A DNA stretch of 64,000 nucleotides from Diacronema lutheri (taxonomy: Eukaryota > Haptophyta > Pavlovophyceae > Pavlovales > Pavlovaceae): NCBI GenBank assembly GCA_019448385.1, contig JAGTXO010000030.1, forward strand, positions 186,001 to 250,000, read 5' to 3'. Below the pieces are notes generated by a model, which searched no databases, was not told where the DNA came from, and saw nothing but the letters and a program-made list of their open reading frames with translations. Of the stretch, positions 40,801-50,740 are shown in pieces. The position numbers and the translations under genes are program-made. Each line of letters begins with the position of its first letter. Within the stretch, counting starts at the first letter, position 1.

Positions 40801-41966
40801 CGCCATGCGCGCGAGGTGCGCCGCCGGTGCGCGCGCGCGTCAAAGGCTCGGGCGATGCGGAGGGTGTCGCGCGCAGCGCGGGCGATGCGGTGGGCGTGCG
40901 CAGCCCGTCGTCATCATCATCGTCGTCGTCTTCCTCCTCCTCCTCCTCCTCCTCCTCCTCTCCGGCCCCTGCCGGGTTGTCCGTTTGGGGGAAGAGGGGG
41001 TGGGCAACGCCAGCGGTGGGCAGACCGGGCAGCGCACGGCACACCCCGCGGACGGACGGCCGGTGCGCGCTCGCACGCGACGCCGCGCCGTCCGCGTCGA
41101 AGGAGGCAGACGGCGCGAGGCGCGGCACGGCGTCCTCAGGGCGTCGCGCGAGCCGCTCGGCCATTTGCGCAACGATGCGCGCGCGCGCGGCGGGCGCGCC
41201 GCCCTGCGCGCGCTCGAGCTCGTCGGCGCGCGCGTTCGCCAGCGCGCTCAGCCGCGCGGCGCCTGCGGCCGCGACCACATCGTCGAGCAGCAGGCATTTG
41301 ACCGTTGAGTCCTGGCAACCCGCGCACAGCATTGGTCGAGGCCGCACCGCGCGCGCGCCGCCGGCCGCGGCGGCGGCGGCGGCGCGCGCGCGCGACGCGC
41401 CGTGGAGCGTGCGGTGCGCGTCGCGCGCCGGCTGCTCGGCGCGGGCGCGCGCCGCGCGCGCGCACGGCGGGAGCGCGACGTGGACGATAGCGAGGGTGTG
41501 CACCATGCCGCACGTGGCGAGGACGAGGAGACAGACCGTCGCGTTCAGGTCCCACACGCGCACAGAGTTGTCGGCGGAGGCGGAGAGGGCGAGGTCGATG
41601 CCGCCCAGGCCGCGCCCGCACGCCGCCGCGCCGTTGCCGCCCTCGCCGCCGCCATCGCCCGGCCGAAATCCGACGAGCGCCGTAACGGCGCGAGAATGCC
41701 CGACGAGCCGCCCGACAAGCTCGTAAAAGTCGAGGCGCCAGACACGCACGATGGCGTCGGTCGAGCCAGCGAGGAGAAGTGCGCAACCACGCGCGGGCAC
41801 GTGCACCGCGAGCGCAAGCACCGCCGCGCGGCTTCTGTCGCTCAGCTCGCCGTGCAGTTGCAGCACGCGCGCGCCGCCCGCGCTCGCGACGCCCGGCGCG
41901 AGCGCGCCGCCGTCGCGCGGAGGCGACGAAGCGAGGCGACCACCGCCGTCGCCACCGCCACCGCCT

Positions 41967-41997
<31 letters not shown>

Positions 41998-43434
41998 TGC
42001 CTGCTTCGCCGAGGACGGCGCGCTGCTGCAGCGGCACGGCGCGTCGCTCGGCGTACCCCGCGAACGCGGCCGGGCCGGGCGGGCAGCCGCCGTCCGCGTT
42101 GCAGAAGAGGTGCAGCTGCGCGTGTCGCGGCGCGGCCGCGCCCTCGCCGCCGTCGGGCGCGCAGTCGAGCGCGAGCTCGCCGTGCGCGCGGAAGGACGGG
42201 ATGCGCTGCAGCGAGAGCGAGAGCGAGAGCGACATGGGCCGCACGCCCGCCTCCGCCTCCGGCCCCTCGCCCTCACCCGCGCCGGTGCTCGCGTGCGCGG
42301 CCGTGCGCGCCGTCGCCGTCGCCTCACCGCAGCGCGGCGCGCCGGGCTTGACAGCCATGGCGCAGCCGTCGAGCGCTTCGATGAGCACGCGCAACCCGGC
42401 CTGCTCGCTCCCGCCCACCGCCGCGCCCGCGCCGCCCGCGTCCGAGACGATGGTCACCATCGAGTTGCTCGGCACGGGCAGCCAGTCGTGGGCGGAGGCC
42501 GACAGCGGCTCGGACGTCACGATGACCGCACGCTGCTGGCGCGACGCGTGCCTCATCGTGTACTCCGAGTCGGTGCCGCCCTTGCTCGGCTGCGCTTCGA
42601 ACGCCGAGCCTGACGCGTAATAGAGCGTCGCCGGCTCAGCGCCCAGCGTGTCGACAAAGCGCGTCGCGAGGATCGCCTGCCCGTCGGAGAGCACAAAATT
42701 TAAAAGGGAGACGTCGTCGGCGGCGGGCGGCGGCTGGCCAGCGCGCGCGTCGCGCACGAGCTCGCAGAGCCTCGCAATCGTCGTCGCCATCGCGCGCTGC
42801 AGCTCGGCAGGCGGCAGCGCCGCGCGCAGGTCGGGCAGCTGCGCGAGGAAGAGCGCAAACGCCGCCTCTGAGTCGGACTTGCCCTGGATCATGGCGTACA
42901 GCTCGTCGCTCAGCGAGGCCTCAAGCTTGCGCCGCAGCCGCGCGAAGCACGCGATCGAGCCGTTGTGCATCCACATGTACCGCCCGTATACAAACGGATG
43001 GCAGTTCACCTCCGAGACGGGCATGCCCGGGTAGGCCGCGCGCACGTGCGCAAAGATGAGAGGCGAGCGCACCTTGCGCGCGAGCCGGCCGAGGTTGAGG
43101 TTGTTCCACGCGGGCTGGATCGACGTGAAGAGGCACGGCTCGTCGGCGGCGCCGGTGAATGCCTCGTCGTACCAGCCGACGCCAAACCCGTCGCCGTTCA
43201 CTGAGCCCTGCGTGCGCTCCTTGCCTGCGGAGCGCACGCGCGCGCGCGGACGCGCGCGTGCGAACGCAAAGGCGCGTGTGGGGCGGCACGTGCCCGCGCG
43301 AAGCGTCGCGCAGAGCGTGCGGACGCGCCGACGCGCGTACATTGGAGCGCCTGCGAGGTGATCGAGCGCGTCGGCTTGGTCACCAGCTCCTCCATCAGGA
43401 TTGGCGGCCCGCAGTACACCATCAGGCGGCACAT
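37856..43434 (-). CDS. Fused DUG3-DUG2 glutathione-degrading enzyme: class II glutamine amidotransferase + WD40 + M20 peptidase
   Basis: Exons 43434-43341 and 43224-37856 give about 1820 residues. The N-terminus MCRLMVYCGPPILMEEL supplies the class II amidotransferase Cys2; the intron (donor GTACGC) rejoins LQ-CKERTQGSVNGDGFGVGWYD, typical of yeast Dug3. FAHVRAAYPGMPVSEVNCHPF and WMHNGSIACF continue that domain to about residue 300. After a Gly-rich linker come WD40 units (GSTDAIVRVWRLD, SASADNSVRVWDL, LCSAGGDGAVCLWGR, LLSGGADACVRVWDCD, LILSGDGAGICRVWD), then an M20 metallopeptidase: YGHYDVVGAGGEGW, RGVTDNKGPIVAML, FVFDGEEEVGS and IREGGTIPVTS. WD40 plus M20 is the Dug2 layout. In yeast, separate Dug2 and Dug3 form the complex that cleaves glutathione's gamma-glutamyl bond; here both are in one chain. 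A repeated FADAF tract lies in a WD linker. Confidence 0.9.
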
Positions 43435-43527
43435 GGCCTCTTGCCTTGTCCCAACCCTTCTCCTTTGACCTTTCTAGTTTCTACTCAACCACAACCCGAA
43501 CGCTTTTAAGGAAATGGGATGAGTGGG

Positions 43528-46500
43528 TCATCGAGCCCGCGGCGCGGAGGCGGGGCGCGCGGCGCGTAGGGCCGGCACGGCCGTCGGCCGCACGCCCACG
43601 ACGAGTGCCGGGCTCGCGCGCCGCGCGGCGCGCTCTTTTAAGGCTCGCCGCACGCGCGACGCTCCCTTGCCGGCGCGCGCGCCGACCGCGTCCTCGCGAA
43701 GCGCGTGCGCGACGATGGTGAAGGGCGACCCGTCGATGGGGTGCCCGAGCACAACGATCTGCACCCGGTACACACCGCTCACGCTCACCATCATCCGGAC
43801 GGCGTATCCGCCCGGGGCCAACGCGCTCGCGCCGAGCGGCTCGACCTCCGCCGCAAGCGCGCCCGGCCCCGCGAGGCTCGTCAGCCGCACGTCGTCGCCG
43901 CGCGCGTCGCGCGGCAGCGCGTGCGTGAGCCGCAGCTCAGCCCACCTGCCCACCTCGACGTCCACTTCGCCGTCGCGCCATGCGAAGAAGCCTGCGCCGA
44001 ACACGACGGCGGGTGAGAGCACAAGCTCGCCGAGCACGCTCCCCGACTCGACCGGCGCGCCGCGCTCGCACATCACGACGCGATAGAAGCCGGCGCGGCC
44101 CGCGTCGTACTCGACGATGAGCACACCGCGCTCCGCTGCGACGGGCCGCAGTCGCAGCCGCAGCCGCGCGCGCTCGGCGCCGACCGCCTGGCGCGAAGGC
44201 GTGCGCAAGTGGTGCGAGGTGTTTCCACACGGCGCGTGAGCTCGCGCCGGTTCAACGCGCGCGCGGCACGAGTGGAGGCGCGCGCGCGCACGTGCACATC
44301 GACGGTCCGCTCGCTCTCCGACGGCCAGCCGTCGGGCGCGAGGTTGTGCGCCGCATCGCGCAGCTCGATTTCAAAGCTGCCCGCGCTCGCGGCCGAGCCA
44401 ACGGCCGCGCGGCGCGCCACCGCGGCGGCCGCGCGCGCGCCGGGCGCGGCGCACGAGGGCGAGCTCCCGGTGCTACCATCGAGCGCAACGGGCGGCAAGC
44501 TCTGCGCGAGCACGCGCGCCGTGCGCAGGACGCACGACGGCGGGTGCGTGCGGCCCGGAACGCAACGCAGCTTGAACGGCGACCCATCGATCTGCGCCAG
44601 CGATGGCGGCGTACCTCGCCGAGCGCCGTTCGCCTCGTCCGCGTGCACGCCGTGGGCGAAGCGCACGTGCACCTCGTACTCTCCCACCCGATCGAGCACG
44701 TAGCTGCACGTGTAGCCGCCGTCGCCGCGGTCGACCACGCGCACGGGCCACGGCACAGCGTCGGCGTTGGCGTCGGCGTTGGCGACGGCGTCGGTGGGCT
44801 GCCCTGCCAAGGGCGTGCGCGGCGCGGCGGCCGCAACGCCGCCGCCGCCGCCGTCCCCACCGCCACGCCGTGCGGGCAGCAGCATCACATCGACCAAGTC
44901 GCCGCCGCGCGCCACGCTGTTGCCAAACGCGTCGCGCGCGCGCACCTCGAAGGCGCACAGCTCGGCCGCACGCGCTGTGCGCAGCCCGGAGCCGAGCGCG
45001 ATGCATCGCTCGGGCGCCGGGCGCGAGGGAAGCACGTCGAGGCGAAACGGTCCGGCGAGCAGCACCGCGCGCGCGCTCGGCGCGCCAAGCTGCACGCCGA
45101 TCGCGCCGCCGCGCGCACGCTCTGATGTGCCATGCGGCGCGTGGAGCGCGAGGGAGCGCGCGCGCTCGGCTGGCGCGTGCAGTCGGTCGTCCGCCGCAGA
45201 CACAAGGCCTGCGTACGGCTCGCCGACGATGTCGAGCTCAAGCGGGCCCGCGCGGTAGCACGTCACCGAGCCCGCCCAGCCGCCCGAGCGCGCGCGCTCC
45301 AGCCGCGCGACCAGCGCGGCGCCGCTCAGCGCGGCGGCGCGCGCCCCAGCCGCGTCGAGTGCGTACGCGCGCACGTGCAGCCGGCAGCGGCCGAGCGCGC
45401 CTACGGCTGGCGACGCATCGGCAGGTGCCCCCTCCGCGCTGCCGGCCGCAGCGAGCATCACCGCGTCAAGCCGGTTGCCGAAGGAGTCGGTCGCGTCGAG
45501 CGCGAGCGCGGCAGGCTCGCCCGCGACGAGCGCGGCCGCACCGCCGTGCGCGCGCAACCAGTCGGCGGTGAAGAGGAGACGATCGGGCGCGGCGCGCGCA
45601 GGCAGCACGACCAGCTCGACCGCGTGCGCGCCCACCGGCTCGTCGTTGAGCAGCGCGCGCAGCGAAAATGTGCCCGCGCGCCAAAAGGTTGCGCGCAGCT
45701 CGTAACTGCCGTCGCCCAGGTCCGCCGGCGGCGCCGCGTCAAAGTCACGCGCGGCGGCCCCGAGCGGCGCGGCGCGCGCTACGCCGGGTGAGAGGATGCG
45801 CCCGCCCGCCGCGCCGCTGTACGGCGCGTCGCCACTCGGGAGCAGCGCGCTGTGCGCGCCGCGCGCAGCGTCTCCGCGGCGCATGGCGCGCAGCTCGACG
45901 CGGTCTCCGCCCTCGGAGCGCGCGTTGCCGCAGCCGTCGCGCGCCCAGACATGCATCGTGATTGCCTCGCCGGCGACCACCGTCTCGGGCGCGACGCAGC
46001 CGGAGCGCGCAGCGCACGTGCCGCCCGGCATGACGCGCAGCGTTGCGGACGGCCCCAACCCGCCGTCGACGTACGTGCTCAGCAGGTACTCGCCCGTGCC
46101 GCTCAGCGCGAGCATGAGCGCGTAGCTGCCGTCGTGCAGGTCCTCCACCGGCACGTCCACCTCAGCGTCCATATTCGCGCCCGAGTCCGAAATCTCGTCC
46201 GCCGCGCCCGAGTCCGAAAAGTCCTCCGCCTCGGCCGTGGCGCTGGCCGCGGCCGCGCCGCCGCCGACGGCGGCCATGATGTGTTCGCGCGACGCATCGG
46301 TCGGATCGGTCGGATCGGTCGGATCGGTCGGATCGGTCGTGCGCGCGCCGCCAAAGCCGCCGCATTGCCTGCGCTCGTCCTGCGCTGCGTGCGCCGCCTC
46401 CTCCGCGTCCGAGTCGAAGGCAACCAGCGGCTGCCGCGAACGAACGCGCCTGGTCGCACCCACCCGCTCGACGCGCGCCCCCTCGGCTGCCGCCTCGTCC

Positions 46501-48437
46501 GCTCGCGCACCGCACGTCGCCAGCGCGCAACGCGTGTCCACGGCGCGGGCTGGCAGCGCGCTCTTGCCCACTTGGAGCTCGAGCGCGTCGCCAAATTCCT
46601 CCAGCGCACGCGCGAGGCTCGGCTCGCAGCCTTGGCCGCCATGCTGGGTCGAGCCTGCAGCGCGCGCGCGCGACAGCACCGCGCGGAACTGCGCGAGCAG
46701 CGGCGACATCGGCTCGTCCGAAGTGCGCTCCTCGTCAAAGTCGCCCGCACGTTGGGCTTGGGGCGCGGGCGAGGCGCGGCTGGGCGGCAGCGCGCGCGCG
46801 CGCGCCGCCGTGTGCGCACGCCGCGCGCGCCGCGCGTTCGCGCGCGCCGCGGCGCCAACCGCGTCGTCGCCCGCGCCGTCCGCGCGCACGCCGCCAGCCC
46901 CTCGCCATGGCGGCAGCGCGCGCACGCGGCGCAGCTTCGCGCCAACCGCGTCGCCTCCGCGCGGCCGTCCATTCCCAGCGCTGTCCCGCACGGCGAGCAC
47001 GAGCATGAGGTGCGTGCCCGCAGGCACGGGCGCGGCGGGCACGCCGCGCAGCGCGCACGCGCGCGCGTCGGCGCTCGCCGCGCGCACGCCGAGCGAGTAG
47101 GGCGAGCGTCCGACCGCCGCGCCGTCGAGCAGCACGTGCAGCATGCTGGAGCCCGCAGCGGGCAGCACGAGGGACGCGAGCATCGAGCCGTCGGCGCGCG
47201 CACTCAGGCGCGCGCGCACGGGCGGTGGCGCGCGCTCGAGCGCAGGAGCGCGTGGCACGTCGGTGCGCACGGCGATCACCTCGAATCCGCACGACGCGCT
47301 CGGCGCGCCGTGGCCCGCGGCACGCGGCGCGGCCGTCGGCGCGCACGCGTTGCCGAGCGCGTCGCGCGCGCGCAGCACGAGCTGCAACGGAGCCTCGTTT
47401 GACGCGGCGTGCTCGATGTGATTGGGCAGCGGCTCGAGCGCCTCCTCCTCGCCACTCGCGCGCAGCCAATGCACCTCCGACGCGGCCGCGCTCGGCGCGC
47501 CCGGCGCGACGACAAACCGGGCGGGCGCGAGCGGCACGCCATTCACGCTCGCACGCAGCTCGTGCTCGCCCGCGAGGCGAGGGACGAAGGCGAGGTCGGT
47601 GCGGCCGCCGTCGCGAGGGCGCGCCTCGCACGCGAGCACGCGCCCGTCTGGCGCGCCCACCTCGGCGCGCACCATGTCGGGCGCCGATCGGCGCGGCGTC
47701 CCCGACGCGGCGCGCGTGTGGACGCACGCTGCCGCCTCTGCGCCTGCGGCCGCACCGGCGAGTGCGTCGACGACGAGGGTTGAGCGCGCGGCAAATGTCG
47801 GATCGGCGTGCACGACGAGTGGGAACGGCGCGCCATGCACCGCGTGGCCGCCCACGGAGACGGAGAGCGCGTAGGAGCCCGCAGCCTTTGGCGTGAAGCT
47901 CGCGCGAAAGTGCCCGTCTGCGAGCCTGCGCACGAGGACGGGCAGCGGGTGCCGCCCCTTCGCCTTGGCGGTGCACTTTGGTGGCGGGAGCGACAGCGGC
48001 CACTTGTACACGTGCACGTCGAACCGGCTCTCCCGTCCGGCGCGCGCTGAGCGCGCGCCCGCGCCCGACACGGTGCACAGCCGCGCGCACAACTCCTGCG
48101 CCGGCGCTGCGACGACGGCTTGCAGAGCGCGCGCCCACGCGCCGCCGTGCTGCGCGCCCAACGTATCGCCGATCCGCCCCACAAGGTCGCTCAGCTGCGG
48201 GTAGCTCAGCCGCTCGCTCCCGCTCGCATCCGCGCCGCGCGCGAGAGCGAGCGCGTCCGGAGGCGCGAGCGTGGCGTCACCGTCGCTGACGAGCCGCGCG
48301 ACGAGCGGCGCGTCGAGGACGGGCACGGAGGAGGCGCCGTCGTCCAGCAGCTCAAAGATGCGGAAGCACGCCGCCTCATGCAGCTGCGCCGCTGGCAGTG
48401 CACGCGCGCCGCTCGGCGCGCGTGCGCATGTTCCCAT
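43528..48437 (-). CDS. Large filamin-type Ig-repeat protein (2 exons)
   Basis: Exons 48437-44292 and 44187-43528 give about 1601 residues. Many filamin/ABP280 repeats of about 95 residues are visible, with the G-D/A-G-x-Y and P-x-x-V-x-x-S-x-G-x-x-I/V-x-G-S-P-F patterns: ADGHFRASFTPKAAGSYALS, GDGSYELRATFWRAGTFSLR, GDGGYTCSYVLDRVGEYEVH with IDGSPFKLRCVPG, and in exon 2 ASALAPGGYAVRMMVSVSGV with HPIDGSPFTIVAHAL. No calponin-homology actin-binding domain is seen; the first about 150 residues are helical and unrecognised. The chain starts MGTC, so N-acylation is possible. A DPT tract from GGATCGGTC repeats (about 46299-46340) and an acidic DSGAADEISDSGA stretch lie in the middle. The intron (donor GTGCGC) keeps phase. 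Likely a cytoskeletal or membrane-linked scaffold. Confidence 0.75.
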
Positions 48438-48493
48438 GGCCGGACGTTCAAACCTTTCCGCCGACCCACGGCGCGGCGCCAAAAGCGGTCGAG
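48438..48493. promoter_or_regulatory. Very short divergent promoter, filamin-repeat / ABHD hydrolase
   Basis: Only 56 bp lie between start codons. It contains GGCGCCAAAA (48475-48484), which reads TTTTGGCGCC on the other strand, the E2F-type consensus. Confidence 0.55.
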
Positions 48494-49834
48494 ATGAGGT
48501 GGTTCGTCTTGCTCTATGGGTTGCGGCCGTTGAGGGAGTTGTTCGCCCCAGCAGGCGCGCGCGACGGCAAGCGCGCGCCGTACGCCGCGCTGCCGCTTGC
48601 CGATGGCGCGCCGGGCGTGTATTGCGACCGTTCGGCGCCGCTCGCCAGGCGCGTGCTGGCCGGCTGCCCGACGCTCTCGCCCGAGGGCTTTTACCGCCCG
48701 CCGGCGCTGTGGGGCTCAAACGGGCACGCGCAGACGATCCTCGCCTCGCTCTTCCGGCGCACGCGCTGTGTCGAATACGCGCGCGAGCTGCTGCCCACGC
48801 CCGACGGCGGCACGCTCGCGCTCGACGTGCTGATGGCGGTACGCGACGAGCGCTCTGCAAAGGGCACGGGCTCAACGGTGACGCCGATCGGCGAGACGAT
48901 GGCAGCGTCGGTGCGCAACACCAAGCCCGTACTGCTCCTCACCTCGGGCCTGGGCGGCGGCTCGCAGGACGCCTATGTCCGCTCGATGGCCGCCCACGCG
49001 TCCGAGTGCGGCTGGCACGTGCTCGTCCTCAACATGCGCGGCTGCGGCGGGTCGGCGGTCACGTCGCCGCGCTTCTTCTCGGCGCGGCACGGCTCGACGG
49101 ACGACGTGCGCCTCGCCGTGCGCCACATCCGCGCCTCCGACCACCTCGGCCGCGTCGCGCCGTGCGTCGCCGCGGTCGCGTGGTCGAACGGCGCGACGAT
49201 CGTGAACAACGTGCTTGCCGAGCAGGCCACGTCCCACCCGCCGAACGCCGACGCGGACGGAGCGCACCACGGGCTTGACGCGGCAGCCACGCTCGCGAGT
49301 CCGCTCAACATGCCCGCCGCCGACGCCAACCTCGCGCGCCCCTTCCATCGGCACGTCTACGACCGCTCGATAGCACGCGGCCTCGTGGCCAACTTTCAGA
49401 CGTCGGGCGCGGCGCTCGTCTTCAACGCGGCGCAGGACAACGGCGGCTGCGTACGCGCGTGGACAGGCACGAAGATGCGTGTCGACATCGCCGAGCTCCT
49501 CGCGAGCACGACCATCCGCCGCATCGACGAGCTCCTCACCTCGCGCTGCTTCGGGTTCAACAGCGTTGACGAGTACTACGCGGACGCGTCGTCCGACCAG
49601 AGGCTCGCAGACGTGCGGGTGCCGCTGCTCGTGATGAACGCGTTTGATGACCCGCTCGCGCCGGGCAACTCACTACCGTACGAGCGCGTGCGCCGCTGCG
49701 AGCACGTGATGCTTGCCCTCACCGCACACGGTGGGCACCTCGGCTGGTGCGACGAGGGCGCCCCATTTGGCGCGCCACGCTGGGTCGAGCAGACGGTCTG
49801 CGACTTTCTGCGCGTTGCAACGAGCCCCGCCTGA
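48494..49834 (+). CDS. Alpha/beta hydrolase of the ABHD1/ABHD3 (EMB8) type
   Basis: A single exon of 446 residues. The family signature is present: LWGSNGHAQTILASLFRR near residue 80, then ARELLPTPDGGTLALDVL, LTSGLGGGSQDAYVRSM and VLNMRGCGGSAVTSPRFFSA. The nucleophile fits Ser in AVAWSNGATIVNNVL (G-x-S-x-G replaced by W-S-N-G as in part of the family), with Asp in NAFDDPLAPGNSLP and His in TAHGGHLGWCDEG completing the triad. Members are membrane-bound lipases or phospholipases that act on medium-chain or oxidised phospholipids. An N-terminal hydrophobic segment (WFVLLYGLRPLRELF) could anchor it. The in-frame ATG at 48398 would overlap the filamin gene, and the clear first motif favours 48494. 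Confidence 0.87.
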   Translation: MRWFVLLYGLRPLRELFAPAGARDGKRAPYAALPLADGAPGVYCDRSAPLARRVLAGCPTLSPEGFYRPPALWGSNGHAQTILASLFRRTRCVEYARELLPTPDGGTLALDVLMAVRDERSAKGTGSTVTPIGETMAASVRNTKPVLLLTSGLGGGSQDAYVRSMAAHASECGWHVLVLNMRGCGGSAVTSPRFFSARHGSTDDVRLAVRHIRASDHLGRVAPCVAAVAWSNGATIVNNVLAEQATSHPPNADADGAHHGLDAAATLASPLNMPAADANLARPFHRHVYDRSIARGLVANFQTSGAALVFNAAQDNGGCVRAWTGTKMRVDIAELLASTTIRRIDELLTSRCFGFNSVDEYYADASSDQRLADVRVPLLVMNAFDDPLAPGNSLPYERVRRCEHVMLALTAHGGHLGWCDEGAPFGAPRWVEQTVCDFLRVATSPA

Positions 49835-49959
49835 CGCCGTATGCTTCCCGTCGGAGCACCGCGGGCACCTCGGCTCGTGCGGCGAGCGCGCCCTGTTTGG
49901 CTCTGCGGCCGCAGCAGCCTCAGCGCCCATGCCCTCGAGGGCGCTGGACAAGAATCCAG

Positions 49960-50407
49960 CTACGCGCTGCTCATGTCGTCGATCTCGGCGTCGTTGTAGC
50001 CTCCGAGTTCCTTGGCCTTGGCCCTGATCCACGCGGCCAGAGGAGCCGGGCCCTGCAGGCGGAAACATGCCGCGATGGTATGCGCGCCAACGAAAAGCAC
50101 ACGGTGAGCTGCTCCGTTCTCGTCCCGCATGCGCGCGCCCGCGCTCGCGGGCTGCGTGCGCGTATACCGTGCCGTAGCCAAGCGGCAGTTGCTCGGAGTC
50201 TGCCGACTTTTGTTCGGTTGGAGGCTCACCCCATGCCGGCGGGAAGTTGCAGCAGCCATTCTGGCTGTCCTCGTCCATCTTGGTGACGATCCACTTGGCC
50301 AGCGTGCCCGAGCCGTGGCCGTAGCCGCCCGGGAGTGTCCGGTAGTCACGCGTCTGCATCTCGGGCGGGACGCCCCACGACGGCGGGAACAGGTGCGAGT
50401 TCACCAT
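49960..50407 (-). CDS. Small repeat protein of unknown function (2 exons, tentative)
   Basis: Exon 1 (50407-50168) encodes MVNSHLFPPSWGVPPEMQTR and onward, with the motif FPPxWGxPP ... LPxGYG occurring twice (FPPSWGVPP to LPGGYGHGSGTLAKWI; FPPAWGEPP to LPLGYGT). Exon 2 (50118-49960) encodes VLFVGAHTIAACF, then PLAAWIRAKAKELGGYNDAE and ends DMSSA. The LAKWI and LAAWI words mark equivalent repeat ends. The intron would be only 49 bp (donor GTATAC, acceptor GACGAG) and is the weakest part; it is chosen because it keeps frame, giving 132 residues. The family is not recognised. It is convergent with the ABHD gene and divergent from CFAP99 across 333 bp. Confidence 0.55.
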
Positions 50408-50740
50408 GGTTGATCGGCTGCGGACGGCGGAGACCTTCAACGATCACGATGGCGAAACCACGATGGCACCCGGGTGAGAATCCCCAGCGTCCAGCCCTCA
50501 CCTCGACGTCGAGCTGTACGGGCCTGTTGTTCCTCCCGTGCTGTTCCGAGCCCTCCCGTCCTGTTCCGAGCCACCTCGTTCTCGCCTGTGCGCCTCACGC
50601 GCGTCGCCCCGATCTCGGCGTTTTGCGTGGCCTCTCATTTTTTCTCATGGATCCGTCGGGCCTCCATCATTATTGATGGGGCCGCTCAATTTGCAAGCAG
50701 CGTGTAACCGCCACTCCTCCATCGTGAAGCAAGCTACTGT
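50408..50740. promoter_or_regulatory. Divergent intergenic region, small protein / CFAP99
   Basis: 333 bp with one short tandem duplication, CCTCCCGTGCTGTTCCGAG followed by CCTCCCGTCCTGTTCCGAG (about 50533-50571), and a run TTTTTTCTCATGG near 50638. No gene or RNA seen. Confidence 0.5.

Noticed and set aside
45852-47402. 516-codon plus-strand frame
   Set aside because: Antisense shadow of the filamin-repeat gene, Arg/Ala-rich with no domain.
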